This document shows positions 22,146 through 33,700 of a DNA stretch of 64,000 bases, piece after piece. Position 1 is the first letter of the stretch. Each line of letters starts with the position of its first letter. The stretch spans positions 74,155,349 to 74,219,348 of the forward strand of contig CM076991.1 of the NCBI GenBank assembly GCA_039090855.1. Direction: 5' to 3'. Under the pieces are notes generated by a model that saw nothing but the letters and a program-made list of their open reading frames with translations, searched no databases and had not been told where the DNA came from. The position numbers and the translations under genes are program-made. The stretch is from Macrothele yani (Eukaryota; Arthropoda; Arachnida; Araneae; Macrothelidae).

Positions 22146-22801
22146 GAAATTTGAAATTAGTGCTTAAAAAATGCCCTTTTAGGAAATCGTGTTACTGTTA
22201 CCCCTTCATTTTTTAAAGTTCCTTTTCTCTGTTCTCAAAGAAACCACCGGCAGCGGTTTCCGATGTGCACCAAATCCTAATTTGGCTGGGGGGAAAAAAA
22301 GAAAAAAAAAGGCACTACTTCCAGTGCAATAAAATTGGATGATTACTATACTCGGGGCAAACTTAACCTGTCATTGGAAGGAAGGCTACAGAGTGTATAC
22401 CTCCACTGCATAAAATAGTTCCGGTCTAAAAGCTCGTACTCCAGCTTCAACTGGCACTTAGAAAGGACACAGATGTTCAATACGTTGTGTGTGTGTGCAT
22501 TTAAGAAATTCAGATCTCAGTTTCAGCGGCATTTCTAAAAAATACAGATATTCGTGCTTTGGTGACGTCACTGATGGTTCTCTGTCACAGCATTCTTGTT
22601 TGGGTCAGAGTTAAGCTGTCAACCCAGGGGATATTTATTGCTGTGGGGGTGGGGGGTCATTAGTGGAAGGATGAGGGCGAAAAAAGTGTTCCCGAGGGCA
22701 TTTCGCGTTTCTCCCCCTGGTTTCTCCTTCTTGATTGTTGTTTTAAAACACTCTTCTGTCTTTTCGGTTTTTTCGAATGGCATCTGCCGGTCACTCGAGT
22801 G

Positions 22802-23021
22802 TTTTTTTTTTTTTGATTGGAGGTTTAACGACCACCGTGAGCAACTCAATGGGCTATAAGCAGTCGCCCGTCCCTAATTTAGGGTCACTGGTTCCAGGGA
22901 AGGGAGAGAACCAGTGCCGTAAGACAAACACAACATCCATGCCTGACCGGGATTCGAACCCGGACCCCTTACGGACGAATGATCAGAGGCCAACGCCTTA
23001 GACCACTGCGCCACCGGGGCT
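22802..23021 (-). mobile_element. tRNA-derived SINE
   Basis: A complete minus-strand copy: GCCCCGGTGGCGCAGTGG, B box GGTTCGAATCC, conserved body, CCTCCAATCAAA and poly-A (T run at 22802-22813). Confidence 0.93.
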
Positions 23022-24040
23022 TCCGAGTGTATTTCAGCCGCATAAAGCTGGGAAACCACTACGAAGCTCTGCTAAGGTGATCGTTATGAATGTTTTCACT
23101 AAATTGATGGAAAAACATTCGCCGAATAAATCAAATGAATTAACAGTTCTTACGGCAGAACTCACTGGCATTTCAAGTCGCACCATTGCGAGAATGTAGG
23201 TTGAATTTAGTACTGAAGTACCTCAGATCCATCGGCAATTTATTTCTTCAAATTAAAATACAATTCTCGCTGGGCTTACACAGAATATTTCCTCGAAATT
23301 AGTTTGGAGTTCCCAATTCAGTTCTCAATATAGGCCAAGAAACGGCTATCTTTTCCTTTTGAACTTTTGTGCGCGTATGAACCGGCATGAAAATTCAGAC
23401 AAATGAAAGAGTTCCTTCCACTGCCACACATAATTCGGAAACTTGGAAAACTGCCACACATTCAAAGTGTTCCTCGGAGGAACAGCAATTTGTGCCCGGC
23501 CCATCAATGAAAAACATGTGGCAATTTTCCAATGTGTGGCAATTTTCCAAGTTGCTGAAAGATGTGTGGCAGTTTACAGTGAACCCTAAAATATCATTTA
23601 CCACAGAGACGGGCTCTTGTCCAGTACTTATGGCAACACGGGGTAGTTAAAAATGCATACACATTTAACGGATGTCTGTTATAAAAAAAAATCTAATCAA
23701 GGCAAAATTTTTGAAAGAACGAAATTTTACGCATAACTGATGACATGGTAAAAATACTTTTAATTAAATCCCGCAGTTGGTAATCTTCAAGCAATAAGTA
23801 TAAATATATTAAATATATAAAAAAATGGAAAAATATGTGAAAACAAAATTAGGCCACTTAAGACTTCTTCCCGTGTTTAGCAAAGATAATTTCATTTTAA
23901 AAGTAAGAAAGAAAGAAACGTTACACGTTCTGTAACATCTCAAAAAAAAAAAAAAAAAAAAAAAGATAAGAGAGGGAGAAATAAACTGCTTGTCTACCGG
24001 TCTGCAAAGCGCGCGGCGGTGGGGAGGGGTTAAAATAGAG
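23022..24040. other. Non-coding interior, no recognised gene
   Basis: Short frames only. Around 23430-23580 the phrase ATGTGTGGCAATTTTCCAA recurs and has nearby inverted forms (GGAAAACTGCCACACAT), giving hairpin potential. Confidence 0.5.
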
Positions 24041-24043
24041 GGG

Positions 24044-24264
24044 GCCGCCCCGGTGGCGCAGTGGTGTAAGGCGTTGGCCTCTGATCATTCGTCGGAAGGG
24101 GTCCGGGTTCGAATCCCGGTGAGGCATGGATGTTGTGTTTGTCTTACGGCACTGGCTCTCTCCCTTCCCTGGAACCAGTGACCCTAAATTAGGGACGGGC
24201 GACTGCTTATAGCCCATTGAGTTGCTCACGGTGGTCGTTAAACCTCCAATCAAAAAAAAAAAAA
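24044..24264 (+). mobile_element. tRNA-derived SINE with target duplication
   Basis: A full-length plus copy with A-box region, B box GGTTCGAATCC, body and poly-A tail. AAAATAGAGG occurs just before the head and again right after the tail, indicating a recent insertion. Confidence 0.94.
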
Positions 24265-25149
24265 TAGAGGGGTTTGGTAAGGGATCACGGTGACAGACAG
24301 CCAGCCCTGAGGGCTTGTGGGAGAAGTTTTCCGAGTGAAGGTTAATTACACACCATTAGTGCGGAGTAATACTGGGAGTGAAAAGGTCACCGTAGCTTCG
24401 GCCTCATTGCCAGGATAGCTTTGCCCCGAGTACAGAAGCTCACTTCCAAAATTCCAGTTGAATCGGTTTAAAACTTTAAAAGTTAGCATTGGTAATTTTT
24501 ATTATGGACAAGTATGTTTGCCTCTTTGGACAGAGTGAGCCTCCAGCAGAAAGGGTGTTACCATAGCAACGGTTGATTGACAGCTGGGAGCGCTGATCTG
24601 AAACCCTTGGTTGGGAAGAAAGCAAACACTTGTTTATCACTTCCACAGCACAAAAGGACTAGGAGAATATTTTCAGAAATCCATTTTTCTGAATTTTGAA
24701 AATAACACAGTAAAATTTTTACAGTAGTTAAGATACATCACAATAAAGTTCTAGTGCAAATTTCGCCAAATTCCGTTAGGAACTTTAGCAGATGCAAAAA
24801 AAAAAAAAAAAAAACGTTGCATGTGGTGGAAGCAGAAAAAGATAGGCTAATCAGGAAAAGGTTAAAACAATAATATGAAAAAAGTAATTCAGTGAACAAT
24901 TGTACATAGTTCTTGGTTTTCATTTACCTTTTTAGGATATTATAGTTTAATGTGAAACCTGAAAACTTTACTGTGAAAATCGTGAATTGCTTCTGGTTCA
25001 ACAGCATATTAATGTTCAAAGTGAAACTTGAATGTGGTAAATATACTTGAATATGATAATAACACGTGAAAAGATAAGAACTGAACATTAGAAGTAAATC
25101 ATACTTAAACTTTAGACATTAGACGTTATGCAAAAAATTTGGGTGTGAA

Positions 25150-25693
25150 CTTCGACCATATATACTAATGGACTGCGCATTGGCAATAGCTGCATCAAAG
25201 CCGCCATGGCTCAAACATTGGGCACGTCATCATCAGACTCCAAATTTCGTGTACAAATGCTGTTATGATTACTAATTTACGCTGCAGAACTTCAGTGTTT
25301 TCGGTGTATTATGTGAATGCACCTCATGTATAATGAAAACTCTTCAGGTAAGTTTACTTATGAGCTATATACATGCATGATCGTGTTGTTTACATTTTGT
25401 GATTGATGAACATTTGCGAAGAATTTGGAACATGCATTCCATTTTTTTTTCTTAAGTTACTATATTTTTATATCAATAGCTGCAAGTTTCTGGTTAAGTA
25501 ATTGAACTTTATTGACTTAGGTATTTAATTCGTTTCTTACCCATGAAAAATCATAGAACTTTCTTTACTATATCGGTCAGAGCAACCATAAGCACAGCAG
25601 GTGTAACCCATCTTTTTGACTGTTGTCATGTGATTTTATGTTGGAGCCAGAAATTTTGATGTCATGCGCAGTCTATCAGTATATATGGTTGAA
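25150..25693. mobile_element. Small TIR element with 9-bp duplication
   Basis: Inverted ends of about 30 bp (25150-25179 and 25664-25693; CTTCGACCATATATACT against CTTCAACCATATATACT, then GACTGCGCA). An exact 9-bp duplication GGGTGTGAA lies at 25141-25149 and 25694-25702. There is no ORF. Nine-base duplications fit MULE-type elements. Confidence 0.8.
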
Positions 25694-25984
25694 GGGTGTG
25701 AAGCAAACTCTTTACAATGTATACAAAGTTGTTTTACTAGATGTATACAAATATACATCTAGTTTTTATTGAAATACACTCCTAAAATTTTCCTAAAATT
25801 TTTCTAAAAATTCCTAAAATTCTTACCTAAAATTTTCCAGAAGTATGCTATGATCCCTGCGACCCTGTACAAATGAAAATTATGTATAATGAGCACGAAA
25901 ACAGCTGGCTGTGTATAATGAACACGAGTAAAAATATGTAATCAACTGGGAAAAGATAACAGTGTTTACTTCCGAATTTCGAAA

Positions 25985-26550
25985 AATGGCACTCTAAGAG
26001 CATGCTGGAGAACTAAAGAGAATCATCTCCGGAGGGGCACGTAACTTTCTTTTGGGTGTACAAAACTAGGACAAAACTCTGGCAGTGTTTATTTTCGATT
26101 TTGGAAAAGTGGCACTCCAAGTACATGCTCGAGAGCCACAAAGAAGAGTCAAAAATGTACCACTTTCGGTGGTGTACACAATTTTCTTTTGGGTGTACAA
26201 ATCTGTACAAAACTAGGACAACACTGGCAGTGTTTATTTTCGATTTTGAAAAAGTGGCACTGAGCACGGACTTGGAGTGCCACTTATAGAAAGCCGAAAA
26301 GTACTGCTTCCGGTGGTGTACAAAATTTTCTTTTGGGTGTACAAAACTGTACAAAATTAGTTTAAAACTCTGGCAGTATTTATTTTCGATTTTTAAAAAG
26401 TGCCACTCCAGCATGTACTTGGGGTGCCACTTTTAGAGAGCCGAAAAGTACCACTTCCGGTGGTGTACAACATTTTCTTTTGGGTGTACAAAACTTTGGC
26501 AGAGTTTTTATTTTTTTTTTGGAAAAGTGGCACTCCAAGTACATGTACCT
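25985..26550 (-). repeat. Right arm of fold-back element: inverted ~145-bp units
   Basis: About four units in reverse orientation (boundaries near 26112, 26256 and 26411), ending CCAAGTACATGTACCT against the 9-bp target duplication. Confidence 0.85.
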
Positions 26551-27030
26551 GTGAGACCTAGGTACTGCAGAATAAACATAGGAGTCGTTTGTGTGCTGGA
26601 GAAATGTGTTATTTACGGAGGCTTTGTGGCAAAACACGTTCTGATTGTGTGAGGAATGAAGCTGTGTTGCAGTTGTGTAATGTGAAGCAAAATGTTGTTA
26701 GCAAGGTGGAGGCTAATGCTTTGGTGGTTTGGCCATGTTGAAAGAATGAGTGATGAGATGCTTAAAAATCTTTTTAGCCCAAGTGGCAGGTAGGAAAGGC
26801 AGAGGAAGTCATGGGAGGATCAGGTTCAGGAATGTCTGCACGAGAAAAAGATTATGAGTATGAAGTATGATTATTAGTATGGATGTAAGTGAAGCCCGAG
26901 TTGTATGTCCAGATAAAATGGAGAAGTTTGATAAGGCAACAGTAAGTAAAAATTATCTGGTAGTTTGTTTATCTCTGTGGAGCTAACCTCTGAATCTCAG
27001 AGAACAGCTTAGTGATGATGATAATGATTT
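26551..27030 (+). pseudogene. Non-LTR retrotransposon C-terminal part (continuation of 16030-16831)
   Basis: Reads ETWVLQNKHRSRLCAGE, YLRRLCGKTRSDCVRNEAV and FGHVERMSDEMLKN, the C-terminal tail of the LINE RT. It resumes exactly at the 9-bp duplication where the upstream piece stopped. The 3' end is AT-rich with GATGATGATAATGA. Stops are present. Confidence 0.82.
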
Positions 27031-27124
27031 ACGAATTGCTGAGTAAGTACTTATAGAAAAAAATAGGGATTGGATAACGTAATTATAAAATGTATTTATA
27101 ACATGTTATAATTAATATGTTATA

Positions 27125-27960
27125 ATTAAACAAGAGCATGAAGATTAATGGAGATTATCTAACCCACCTTCCTTTTGCTGATGACGTAGTCATTTTTGCA
27201 ACTACCCCATCAGAGCTGCAGAGTATGATCCAAGAACTTGCTGACAAGAGTAAAGAAGTGGAATTAAAAATGAACTTTCAGAAGACAAAAGTGATGTTCA
27301 ATGCTTTTACAAGAAATGAAGATTTATCGATTGATGGAGAAAAGCTGGAGATAACAGGCACGTACGTTTATCTTGGACAGCAGATATCAAGTGAGGGTCA
27401 CATTGATGAAGAAATTAATCGCCGTACAAAACTTGCCTGGAGAGCTTTTGGAAGAAATAGCATAATTTTCAAGAGCAATATGGCATTATGTCCTAAAAGA
27501 ATTAAGTGTTTGATCAATGCATCCTTCCAGTGCTTACGTATGGTGCAGAGACGGGGACCTTAACTAAAAGAGACATACAAAGGCTGCAGACAACTCAAAG
27601 CAGCATGGAGAGGTGCATGCTTGGTGTAACCAGGAGAGATAAGAAGAGGAACTCGTGGATCCGAAAAATGACAAGAGTGGAAGACATCATGATCAGAGTT
27701 AAATACCTGAAATGGCAATGGGCTGGACATACTGCCAGAAGGACAGATCATTGATGGACAGCCGAAATTTTAGATAGGATTCCAAGAGACAGGAAAAGAC
27801 CCAGAAGAAGACCACATGGGAGATGGGTGGATGAAATTCGAAAGTATGCAGGAGTGACATGGAGGAGACTGGCACAAGACAGACCGTTGTGGAGGAAACT
27901 TGGGGAGACCTTCGTCCAGCAGTGGATTGTTAATGGTTGACAATGATGATGATGATGATA
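27125..27960 (+). pseudogene. RTE LINE RT C-terminal half with TGATGA tail (copy 1)
   Basis: Begins at LPFADDVVIFATTP (FADD catalytic box) and continues MNFQKTKVMFN, YVYLGQQISSEGHIDEEI, then, after one frameshift near 27500, CILPVLTYGAETGTLTKRD, KWQWAGHTARR and RWVDEIRKYAGVTWRRLAQD, ending VQQWIVNG. The tail is (TGA)n at 27944-27960, as in RTE elements. It is 5'-truncated and has one stop after RTDH. It sits next to or inside a PLE fragment. Confidence 0.9.
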
Positions 27961-27984
27961 ATTAATATAACATATTTATAATTC

Positions 27985-28215
27985 TTCTCTAGGGATAGGG
28001 TATGTAACTTCAATGATCCAAGCACACTTAAAGATAACTGGAAAGCCTTGATCAAAATTGAACAGAAGAAAAAAAGAAGTTGGAAAGATAGAGAAATGAC
28101 CAGATTGAAGAACAGAGGGCACCACATGCGAACATCTGTAGAAACATCAAGAGAGAATGGGGGCCAGGGCCGATTGAATCACTTCATCTGCAGTGGCAGA
28201 GAGGAGCAGGTGTGA
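27985..28215 (+). pseudogene. PLE GIY-YIG C-terminal tail fragment (PLE-I)
   Basis: RVCNFNDPSTLKDNWKALIK followed by IEQKKKRSWKDREM matches the end of the PLE-C and PLE-F proteins (VCNHNDPN / VCNQNDPS). It ends in TGA at 28213-28215. A possible degenerate hammerhead-like stretch follows at 28222-28265 (CTGGTGA, GGCGGAAAGC). Confidence 0.72.
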
Positions 28216-28265
28216 AACATGCCTTCTGGTGATGGCCGGAGCCTGGCGGAAAGCACTTGAGGAGG

Positions 28266-29510
28266 TAGTCACAAAGATTAGGGTTAAAACATCGACAGTG
28301 GAGTTCATCGAAGTTCACGTTGGCGGACTCTGTTGGGTTCATGGAGTATAAGAACGAGCCGAGTATGAATGAGTTAAGTTGAAAATAGATGTAACTGTAA
28401 ATAGTGTATATAAAGGTATTTATTAATGAGTTATAATATGAGGGTATGTGAATGTAGTGACTGTGTTGTTAAAACGGTTGTATGGGAGGTGAGTTTGTAA
28501 ATAATATATAATTTTTTTTTTATTTAAGTGATGTTGTACACTGTATAAAATGGCTGAAAAGTGGAAACAAAGAAAGAACAGACGCCAGGACCTGCAGACT
28601 AAACACATGACGCTACAAGGAAGATAGTTGTAACGACCATAGAAGCTCTATGAGTAATGACAGGACTGCTGAAAATATACGTGCTTGAAACGTTAATGAG
28701 AGGAATAAACCCGTAAAGGTGAGTTTACCTCAACTGGTTTAAATACGATTGGCACGTTAATGAAGGACAATTCGAGAACTGTATATTTTTGAGTTGTTGC
28801 ACTTTTGGTATAACCCAGTGAGTTTGGGTCTGTTTGCCATTGTCACACTGAACTAGCTGATATCTCTCCAAGTTTCACAGAGGCCCTTGTTGCTGTTCAT
28901 TGTGCCATTGTTGCCTGTGGAGCACCCTGAGAAGGCAAACCCATCTCTCACTAAAACCAAAGAAATCAAAGAGGCAACTTTGGAACACTGCCTGCTTGAA
29001 TTTTATTTGCAAATTGTTCAACTGCTTCTAAATTGCCTTAAGATCTGAAAATTGGTATGCTGATTGGTCTTAAAATCCGGATACTTAGAAAAGTCCGAAA
29101 GCCAGAAAAAAAAAAAAACATGGTGGTTTTTGAAAATTATTTGCTTGAATTTTTGTGAATTGTTTGACCAGTTCTAAATAACCTAGAGATCTCAAGCAAC
29201 AACCTACAGGACCAAATTTTTAACATATGACAACCTCCAGCACAGGATTTGAAGAATAATAGATTTTTAACAGGATGACCTGAGTACAATAAGGTACGTT
29301 TTAATTATTTTCTAGTATTTTTAACAAATATTACAACTGAAATAACATAGAGGTCATATTGTCGACGAGTATAAGTCAGTGATGTCTGGGCTACATCTAA
29401 ATAATTATTGACGTGTTGAACAGAAGCAAATAATGTGTATGTTTGAAAAATCACCTTTTTAAGCAGACACCGTGACATATAGCCTTTCAATCGTTGAACT
29501 GGGAAAACAA
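28266..29510. other. No recognised gene; possible PLE pseudo-LTR remnant
   Basis: Only short frames. The first 450 bp may be the end of PLE-I. 28776-29290 holds AT-rich DNA with the phrase ATTTGCAAATTGTTC or similar repeated once. Confidence 0.45.
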
Positions 29511-30395
29511 AGGGATAAAGGTTAATGGGAGTTATTGAACTCACCTATGTTCTGCTGTTGATGTCATCATTTTTGCAACTATTCCTTTAAAGCTGCAGAA
29601 TATGATCCAGGAACTTGCTGACGAGAGTAAGGAAGTGGGATTAAAAATGAACTTTCAGAAGGCAAAATTGATGTAGAATGCCTTCACACGAAAAGAGTTA
29701 TCAATTGATGGGGAAATCTGGAGATAACCAATTCCAACCTTGGGCAGCAGATGTCATGAAAAGGTCACATTGATGAAGAAATTAATAGGCATATAAAACT
29801 TGGTTGGAGAGCTTTTGGAAGAAACAGTAAAATTTTTAATAGCAATATGCCATTATGTCTTAAAAGAAAAGTTTTTAATCAATGCATCTTTCCAGTGCTT
29901 ACGTATGGAGCAGAGACGTGGACCTTAACGAAAAAAAGTCATACAAATGGTGCAGACAACTGAAAGAAGCCTGGAGAGATACATGCTTTGTGTAACCAGG
30001 AAAGATAAGAAGAGGAACTTGTGGATAAGGAAAATGACAAGAGTGGAAGGTGTCGTGATCAGAGTAAAATCTCTGAAATAACTCATGGATAAAGAAAATG
30101 ACAAGAGTGGAAGACATCGTGATCAGGGTAAAATCTCTGAAATGGCAATCGGCTTGGACATATTGCCAGCAGAACAGACTACCGATGGATACTTGAAATT
30201 TTAGGCTGGATTCCAAGGGACAGGAAAAGATCCAAAAGAAGACCACATGGGAGATGGGTGGGTGAAATTGGAACGCGTGCAGGAGTGACACAGGAGTCTG
30301 TCTAAAAAAAAAACTGCTGTGGAAGAAACTTGGGGAGACCTTCATCCAGCAGTAGATTGATAATGGTTAACAATGACTATGATGATGATATATAA
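29510..30395 (+). pseudogene. RTE LINE RT C-terminal half (copy 2)
   Basis: A diverged paralogue of 27125-27960 with many indels. Recognisable parts correspond to LQNMIQELADESKEVGLKMN, EGHIDEEI, RAFGRNS, FPVLTYGAETWTLT and the DNA tail ATGATGATAT. It carries an internal tandem duplication of about 60 bp (30029-30140, GAAAATGACAAGAGTGGAAG twice). It is not functional. Confidence 0.87.
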
Positions 30396-30633
30396 ACTTA
30401 CTGGTATATATGCAGAGTGTTCACTGAATTATATCCACCTCTATGCAAAGTGAGTTACACACACTACTGGTTAACAAGGAGGATAGTGTGTCATGTAAGG
30501 TAAAGGGATGTGTATAAGTGATTAGTGATTCAGTTGAGATCAAAGTTACAGACGTGAAGGGTGAAACCAAGATTTTATCTTAGTTGATAATAGGATTTCC
30601 TGTTAAATAAAGTGTACCAGAAGTGGTATCAAA

Positions 30634-31300
30634 ATGGCAAAACGACCAACTGGCAACCCAACTAAAGGGCAACGAAAAGTGAATTCCGAAGGTGAACAAT
30701 GGGGGAGTCATCCTGTATGGTGCAATTTGACAGTCCAATGCAATATGGGTCAACAAGAAACAATATCCAAGATATGTTGCTCACTGCCATGGATGGGCTA
30801 CAGATAGTAGACTATTTATATACCAGCTTATCTGAAGAACAGTCCATTGATGCAAAAACTTGCAGATTGGACAATAGAAGATTGGAAGCAGGTGTGGTGA
30901 CATAAGAAGCATGAGGCTATGGATCCCTGTCACATGGCATCAACTATCCAGGCCAGTGGGGGGTGGTTGATTGATATGGGGCATATTTGGCCAGCATGAA
31001 TTGAGACCCCTGGTGCACATGGACTAATGTATGGAGTATGGATGCCAGCTATTGCAGCAACTTCTTGTGGACCATGTACACCCTATAATGTTGTACCTCC
31101 ACCGAGAAGTGTATGGGTTCTTCCAGGACAATAATGCCTCCTGTCATCGGGCTCACCTTAGGCAGGAATGAGTTTATAAACACAGAACTGCTTTGAGACA
31201 TCTCGAATAGGGCCCAACCACTCCCGATCTCAACCCAATTAAACATCTGTGGAATGTTGTGGAACTACAGGTGAGGCAGTTGGGCACACCACTGTGATCC
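30634..31300 (+). pseudogene. Tc1 transposase remnant C
   Basis: Degenerate pieces in several frames correspond to the Tc1 catalytic core: W-K-Q-V-W linker, HEAMDPCHMAS, a remnant around the second Asp (FQDNNASCH-like at 31120-31140, DNA CAGGACAATAATGCCTCC), and DLNPIKHLWNV-like sequence (31220-31255). This is the same family as remnant B at 6826. No TIRs were identified. Confidence 0.7.
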
Positions 31301-31464
31301 ATACCATAACTGTGGTCTTCAATACAAACAGCTTTCTTGCTCATCCCCCACACAACTGTACACATGCCCAGTAGAATCCATGCTATGCTAGGTGACAGCC
31401 ATTCTCGGGAGAAAGGAGGGCCCAAAAATATAAGGTAGGTGGTCATAATCCAGTGAGCACTCAG

Positions 31465-31930
31465 TGTATATGCATGGTTCGTTCGCTCCCTGGAAATCCT
31501 GGAAAAGTCCTGGAAATGTCCTAAAATTCTGTTACATGTCCTGGAATTTTATTCATTCCTGCCTTTTGTTCCTGCACGATGTATTGCAGTGGAGGATTTT
31601 TCTACTGACATAACTTATGTCTGACAAATTTCCCTCCCCACCCCTTGAAAAATGTGGCGGGGGGTCTTGGAAAAGTCCTTCCCACCCCTTGGAAAATGTG
31701 GCGGGAGTGCGCCCTGGAAGTCCTGGAATTCCATTTTGTCCTGGAAATGTCCTAAAATTCTGTTACATGTCCTGGAATTTTATTCATTCCTGCACGATGT
31801 ATTGCAGTGGATGATTTTTCTACTGACATTTCTTATGTCTGACAAATTTCCCTCCCCACCCCTTGAAAAAATGCGGCGGGAGCCGTTGTTGGTTTTCTTG
31901 TCTGTTAGGTCTTCAGCTGCGTTATTCGCA
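31465..31930 (+). repeat. CCTGGAA-rich dispersed repeat, tandem duplication
   Basis: Two tandem copies (about 31480-31655 and 31700-31870) of the sequence seen once at 641-860: GTCCTAAAATTCTGTTACAT, TGCACGATGTATTGCAGTGG and TCTGACAAATTTCCCTCCCC. The predicted frames are not conserved between copies. Confidence 0.75.
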
Positions 31931-32200
31931 TCTTTTGTGCCGTGCTTATGTTATCACTTTGTCCGGCCAGGGAGACCATATCTCTGCAATTATCAGTTTG
32001 ATTTGTAAAATTATTTTTGTATTGGGAAGCTTAAAATGTGAAAATGATGATCCATGCGTTCTGGTTTTCTTCCGATGTTCCGATGCACAACTTCGCTGCT
32101 AGAGAGCGCAAATGGAGATAATATCGAATTTGAAATGCATTTTATTTCATATATTTGCTTCTAAATATCCAATTGAAAAAATTACTTTTCCTTCAATTAC
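31931..32200 (+). repeat. CTCF-like-box module fragment
   Basis: Matches 900-1140: TATCTCTGCAATTATCAGTT, a GCTTAAAATGTGAAAATGAT stretch, and the box CTTCGCTGCTAGAGAGCGC at about 32090. Here, as at 641-1140, the module follows the CCTGGAA repeat, so the two appear to be parts of one larger repeat unit. Confidence 0.75.
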
Positions 32201-32254
32201 TAATCAAAAACAACTATTATGGGAATTTTACTAGGAAATTCTTTTATTTAAATT

Positions 32255-32292
32255 GCAAATTTTCGCAGAAAACTCTTCTCCTTCTTCAGGCT
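32255..32292 (-). ncRNA. Hammerhead motif, PLE-B (diverged)
   Basis: The minus strand reads AGCCTGAAGA, then a GGAGAA stem II whose partner is TTCTGC (one mismatch), GAA and AATTT. CUGAAGA fits the CUGANGA core. The intact relative is at 54060-54098. Confidence 0.5.
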
Positions 32293-32299
32293 GTCTTCC

Positions 32300-33357
32300 C
32301 GTCACTATCGCGGTTACGGTTAACCTTGAAGGTTATGCTTAGTTTTCATGAAATCCTGCTAGATGTTAGGCAGGGAAAATCCTTTGCTGTCATTAATGAT
32401 GGAATTTTGATTTTTCTCAATCTCTATTCCTGCTTTTAGCTTTCTTTTTGAAAATTGCTTTGGAAACTGATGACTTTAAGGGAATTCCAATCCATGCTGT
32501 GACTAGTTTCTCTAACATGCCTATCTAAACCAGTCTTATTTCAGCAATTTTTTTATAGCAGCTTTATGCTCAGCTATACGAGTTTCTAGTCTGCAACCTG
32601 TTTCCCCTATGTTAGATAGTCCACAACTACATTTACTTCATAGACTACACCTTGCATTTTTAAAATATCTTCTTCTCTTTGAACTATTTTAGGGAAATTT
32701 TTTTTTAACTTTGTTCTCTAAACTTAGAGCTAGCCTAATATTGTACTTCTTACTAATTCTCTTTAAAGACTCAAATAAACCTTTGTGATAAGAAATTTTT
32801 CTAGTGCTTTTACTTGTTGCTTTTGCAGGTTCTTTGTACCATTAAAATTCAGAAGCTTTTCAATTTCTTCTTTATGATAGTTATTTTCTGCAAGTATGAC
32901 TTTAAGTTCTTCTTTATGGGCTTCTTTCTTATCTGCTGTAGATACTATTTTATTAATTTTTTCCAAAAACTGACTTGCTACATTTTTCTTAATAGAAACT
33001 GGATGATAGGAATCGAAATCCAAAAGTCTGTTAGTATTCGTTGGTTTTTTATACTAACTAGTGAGGAATTTTTCATCTTCATAATAGATAGTAATATCTA
33101 AGAAGTTAATTCTTTTTTCTTTTTGAAGTTCAATAGTGAACTTAAGGGAATCATCTAATTCATTTAATGAGTCTAGAATTCTTTCTGGAACAATTTCTGA
33201 GCTATCTATTATAAATAAGATGTCATCCATGTTTCTGCTATATAGGCAGAAGTATGTGGGTTGTACTAGTATCTTTTCTTCTAGTTTTCCCACATAATAG
33301 TTAGTTAGGAGTGGGGAGCCCATAGCTAGACCAGATTTTTGAATGAAATTTTTTTCT
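32300..33357 (-). pseudogene. PLE-B RT C-terminal half and GIY-YIG
   Basis: MGSPLLTNYYVGKLEE then YSRNMDDILFIID (the YVDD box reads NMDD) and INFLDITIYYEDEKF, followed in other frames by DSYHPVSIKKNVASQF and, near 32560-32640, a GIY-YIG piece (GETGCRLETRIAEHK). Stops and frameshifts separate the parts. Val to Met in the RT box keeps the Asp pair. Confidence 0.82.
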
Positions 33358-33647
33358 CAAATTGAAAGTTGTTTCAATTTACTTCCGATATTGGAGGTTA
33401 TATTTTTAACGTGCATTAATGCATTTGCATTTTTGAACTTCACTTTTAGTTGGTAAAGTTCGATGAACACTTACCGCACGTGGGGCTTGGCTTTCAATTC
33501 TTATTTCCGTTATGTGGATGCGGCATGGGGGTTTTTCATTTGGTCATGGGTCCACTTCTTTTTTTTTTTCCGTTGGTATTTATTTGGCCTCGTCACTAAA
33601 TGAGTTTTTTTCCTGTGCTGCATCCTCATTTACTTTCATAATTTTTT

Positions 33648-33692
33648 ATAACCCTAGTACTTTCGGTAATACTCCATTACCGTCATCGAGGG
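33648..33692 (-). ncRNA. Hammerhead-like motif, PLE-C left pLTR
   Basis: The complement of CTAGTACTTTCGGTAAT is followed by the complement of ATTACCGTCATCGAG. Palindromic AGTACT, GAA and a GGTAAT stem are present, but the core is degenerate. Confidence 0.4.
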
Positions 33693-33700
33693 GACGTTTT

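Larger units (their letters stand above)
21870..25858 (+). mobile_element. Putative hAT-like non-autonomous element (4 kb)
   Basis: Ends AGGGATCGCAT and, inverted, AGGGATCATAG, flanked by GCGACCCC (21862-21869) and GCGACCCT (25859-25866), an 8-bp repeat with one mismatch. Clusters of CCTAAAATT lie just inside both ends in the same orientation. No transposase is visible. SINEs and a small TIR element are nested inside. The terminal match is short, so the call is moderate. Confidence 0.55.
16832..26550 (+). mobile_element. Fold-back-type element with tandem-repeat arms, copy 2 (9.7 kb with nested insertions)
   Basis: Inserted in a LINE with a 9-bp duplication: GTGAAACCT (16823-16831) and GTGAGACCT (26551-26559). 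Both ends read inward as AGGTACATGTACTTGG and GTGCCACTTTTCC. The left arm (18237-19170) holds about seven ~145-bp units and the right arm (25985-26550) about four in inverse orientation. A ~750-bp core follows the left arm. A 9-bp duplication with long repetitive inverted ends suggests a MULE-like or Foldback-like DNA transposon. No transposase is visible. Nested inside are 16841-18236, 21870-25858 and others. Confidence 0.75.

Noticed and set aside
17754..24264. True tRNA genes at the B-box sequences
   Set aside because: The acceptor and anticodon arms do not fold as tRNA, and each is followed by the same SINE body and poly-A tail.
26013..26637. 133-codon and 85-codon minus frames
   Set aside because: Same fold-back units in the other arm, read in the opposite direction.
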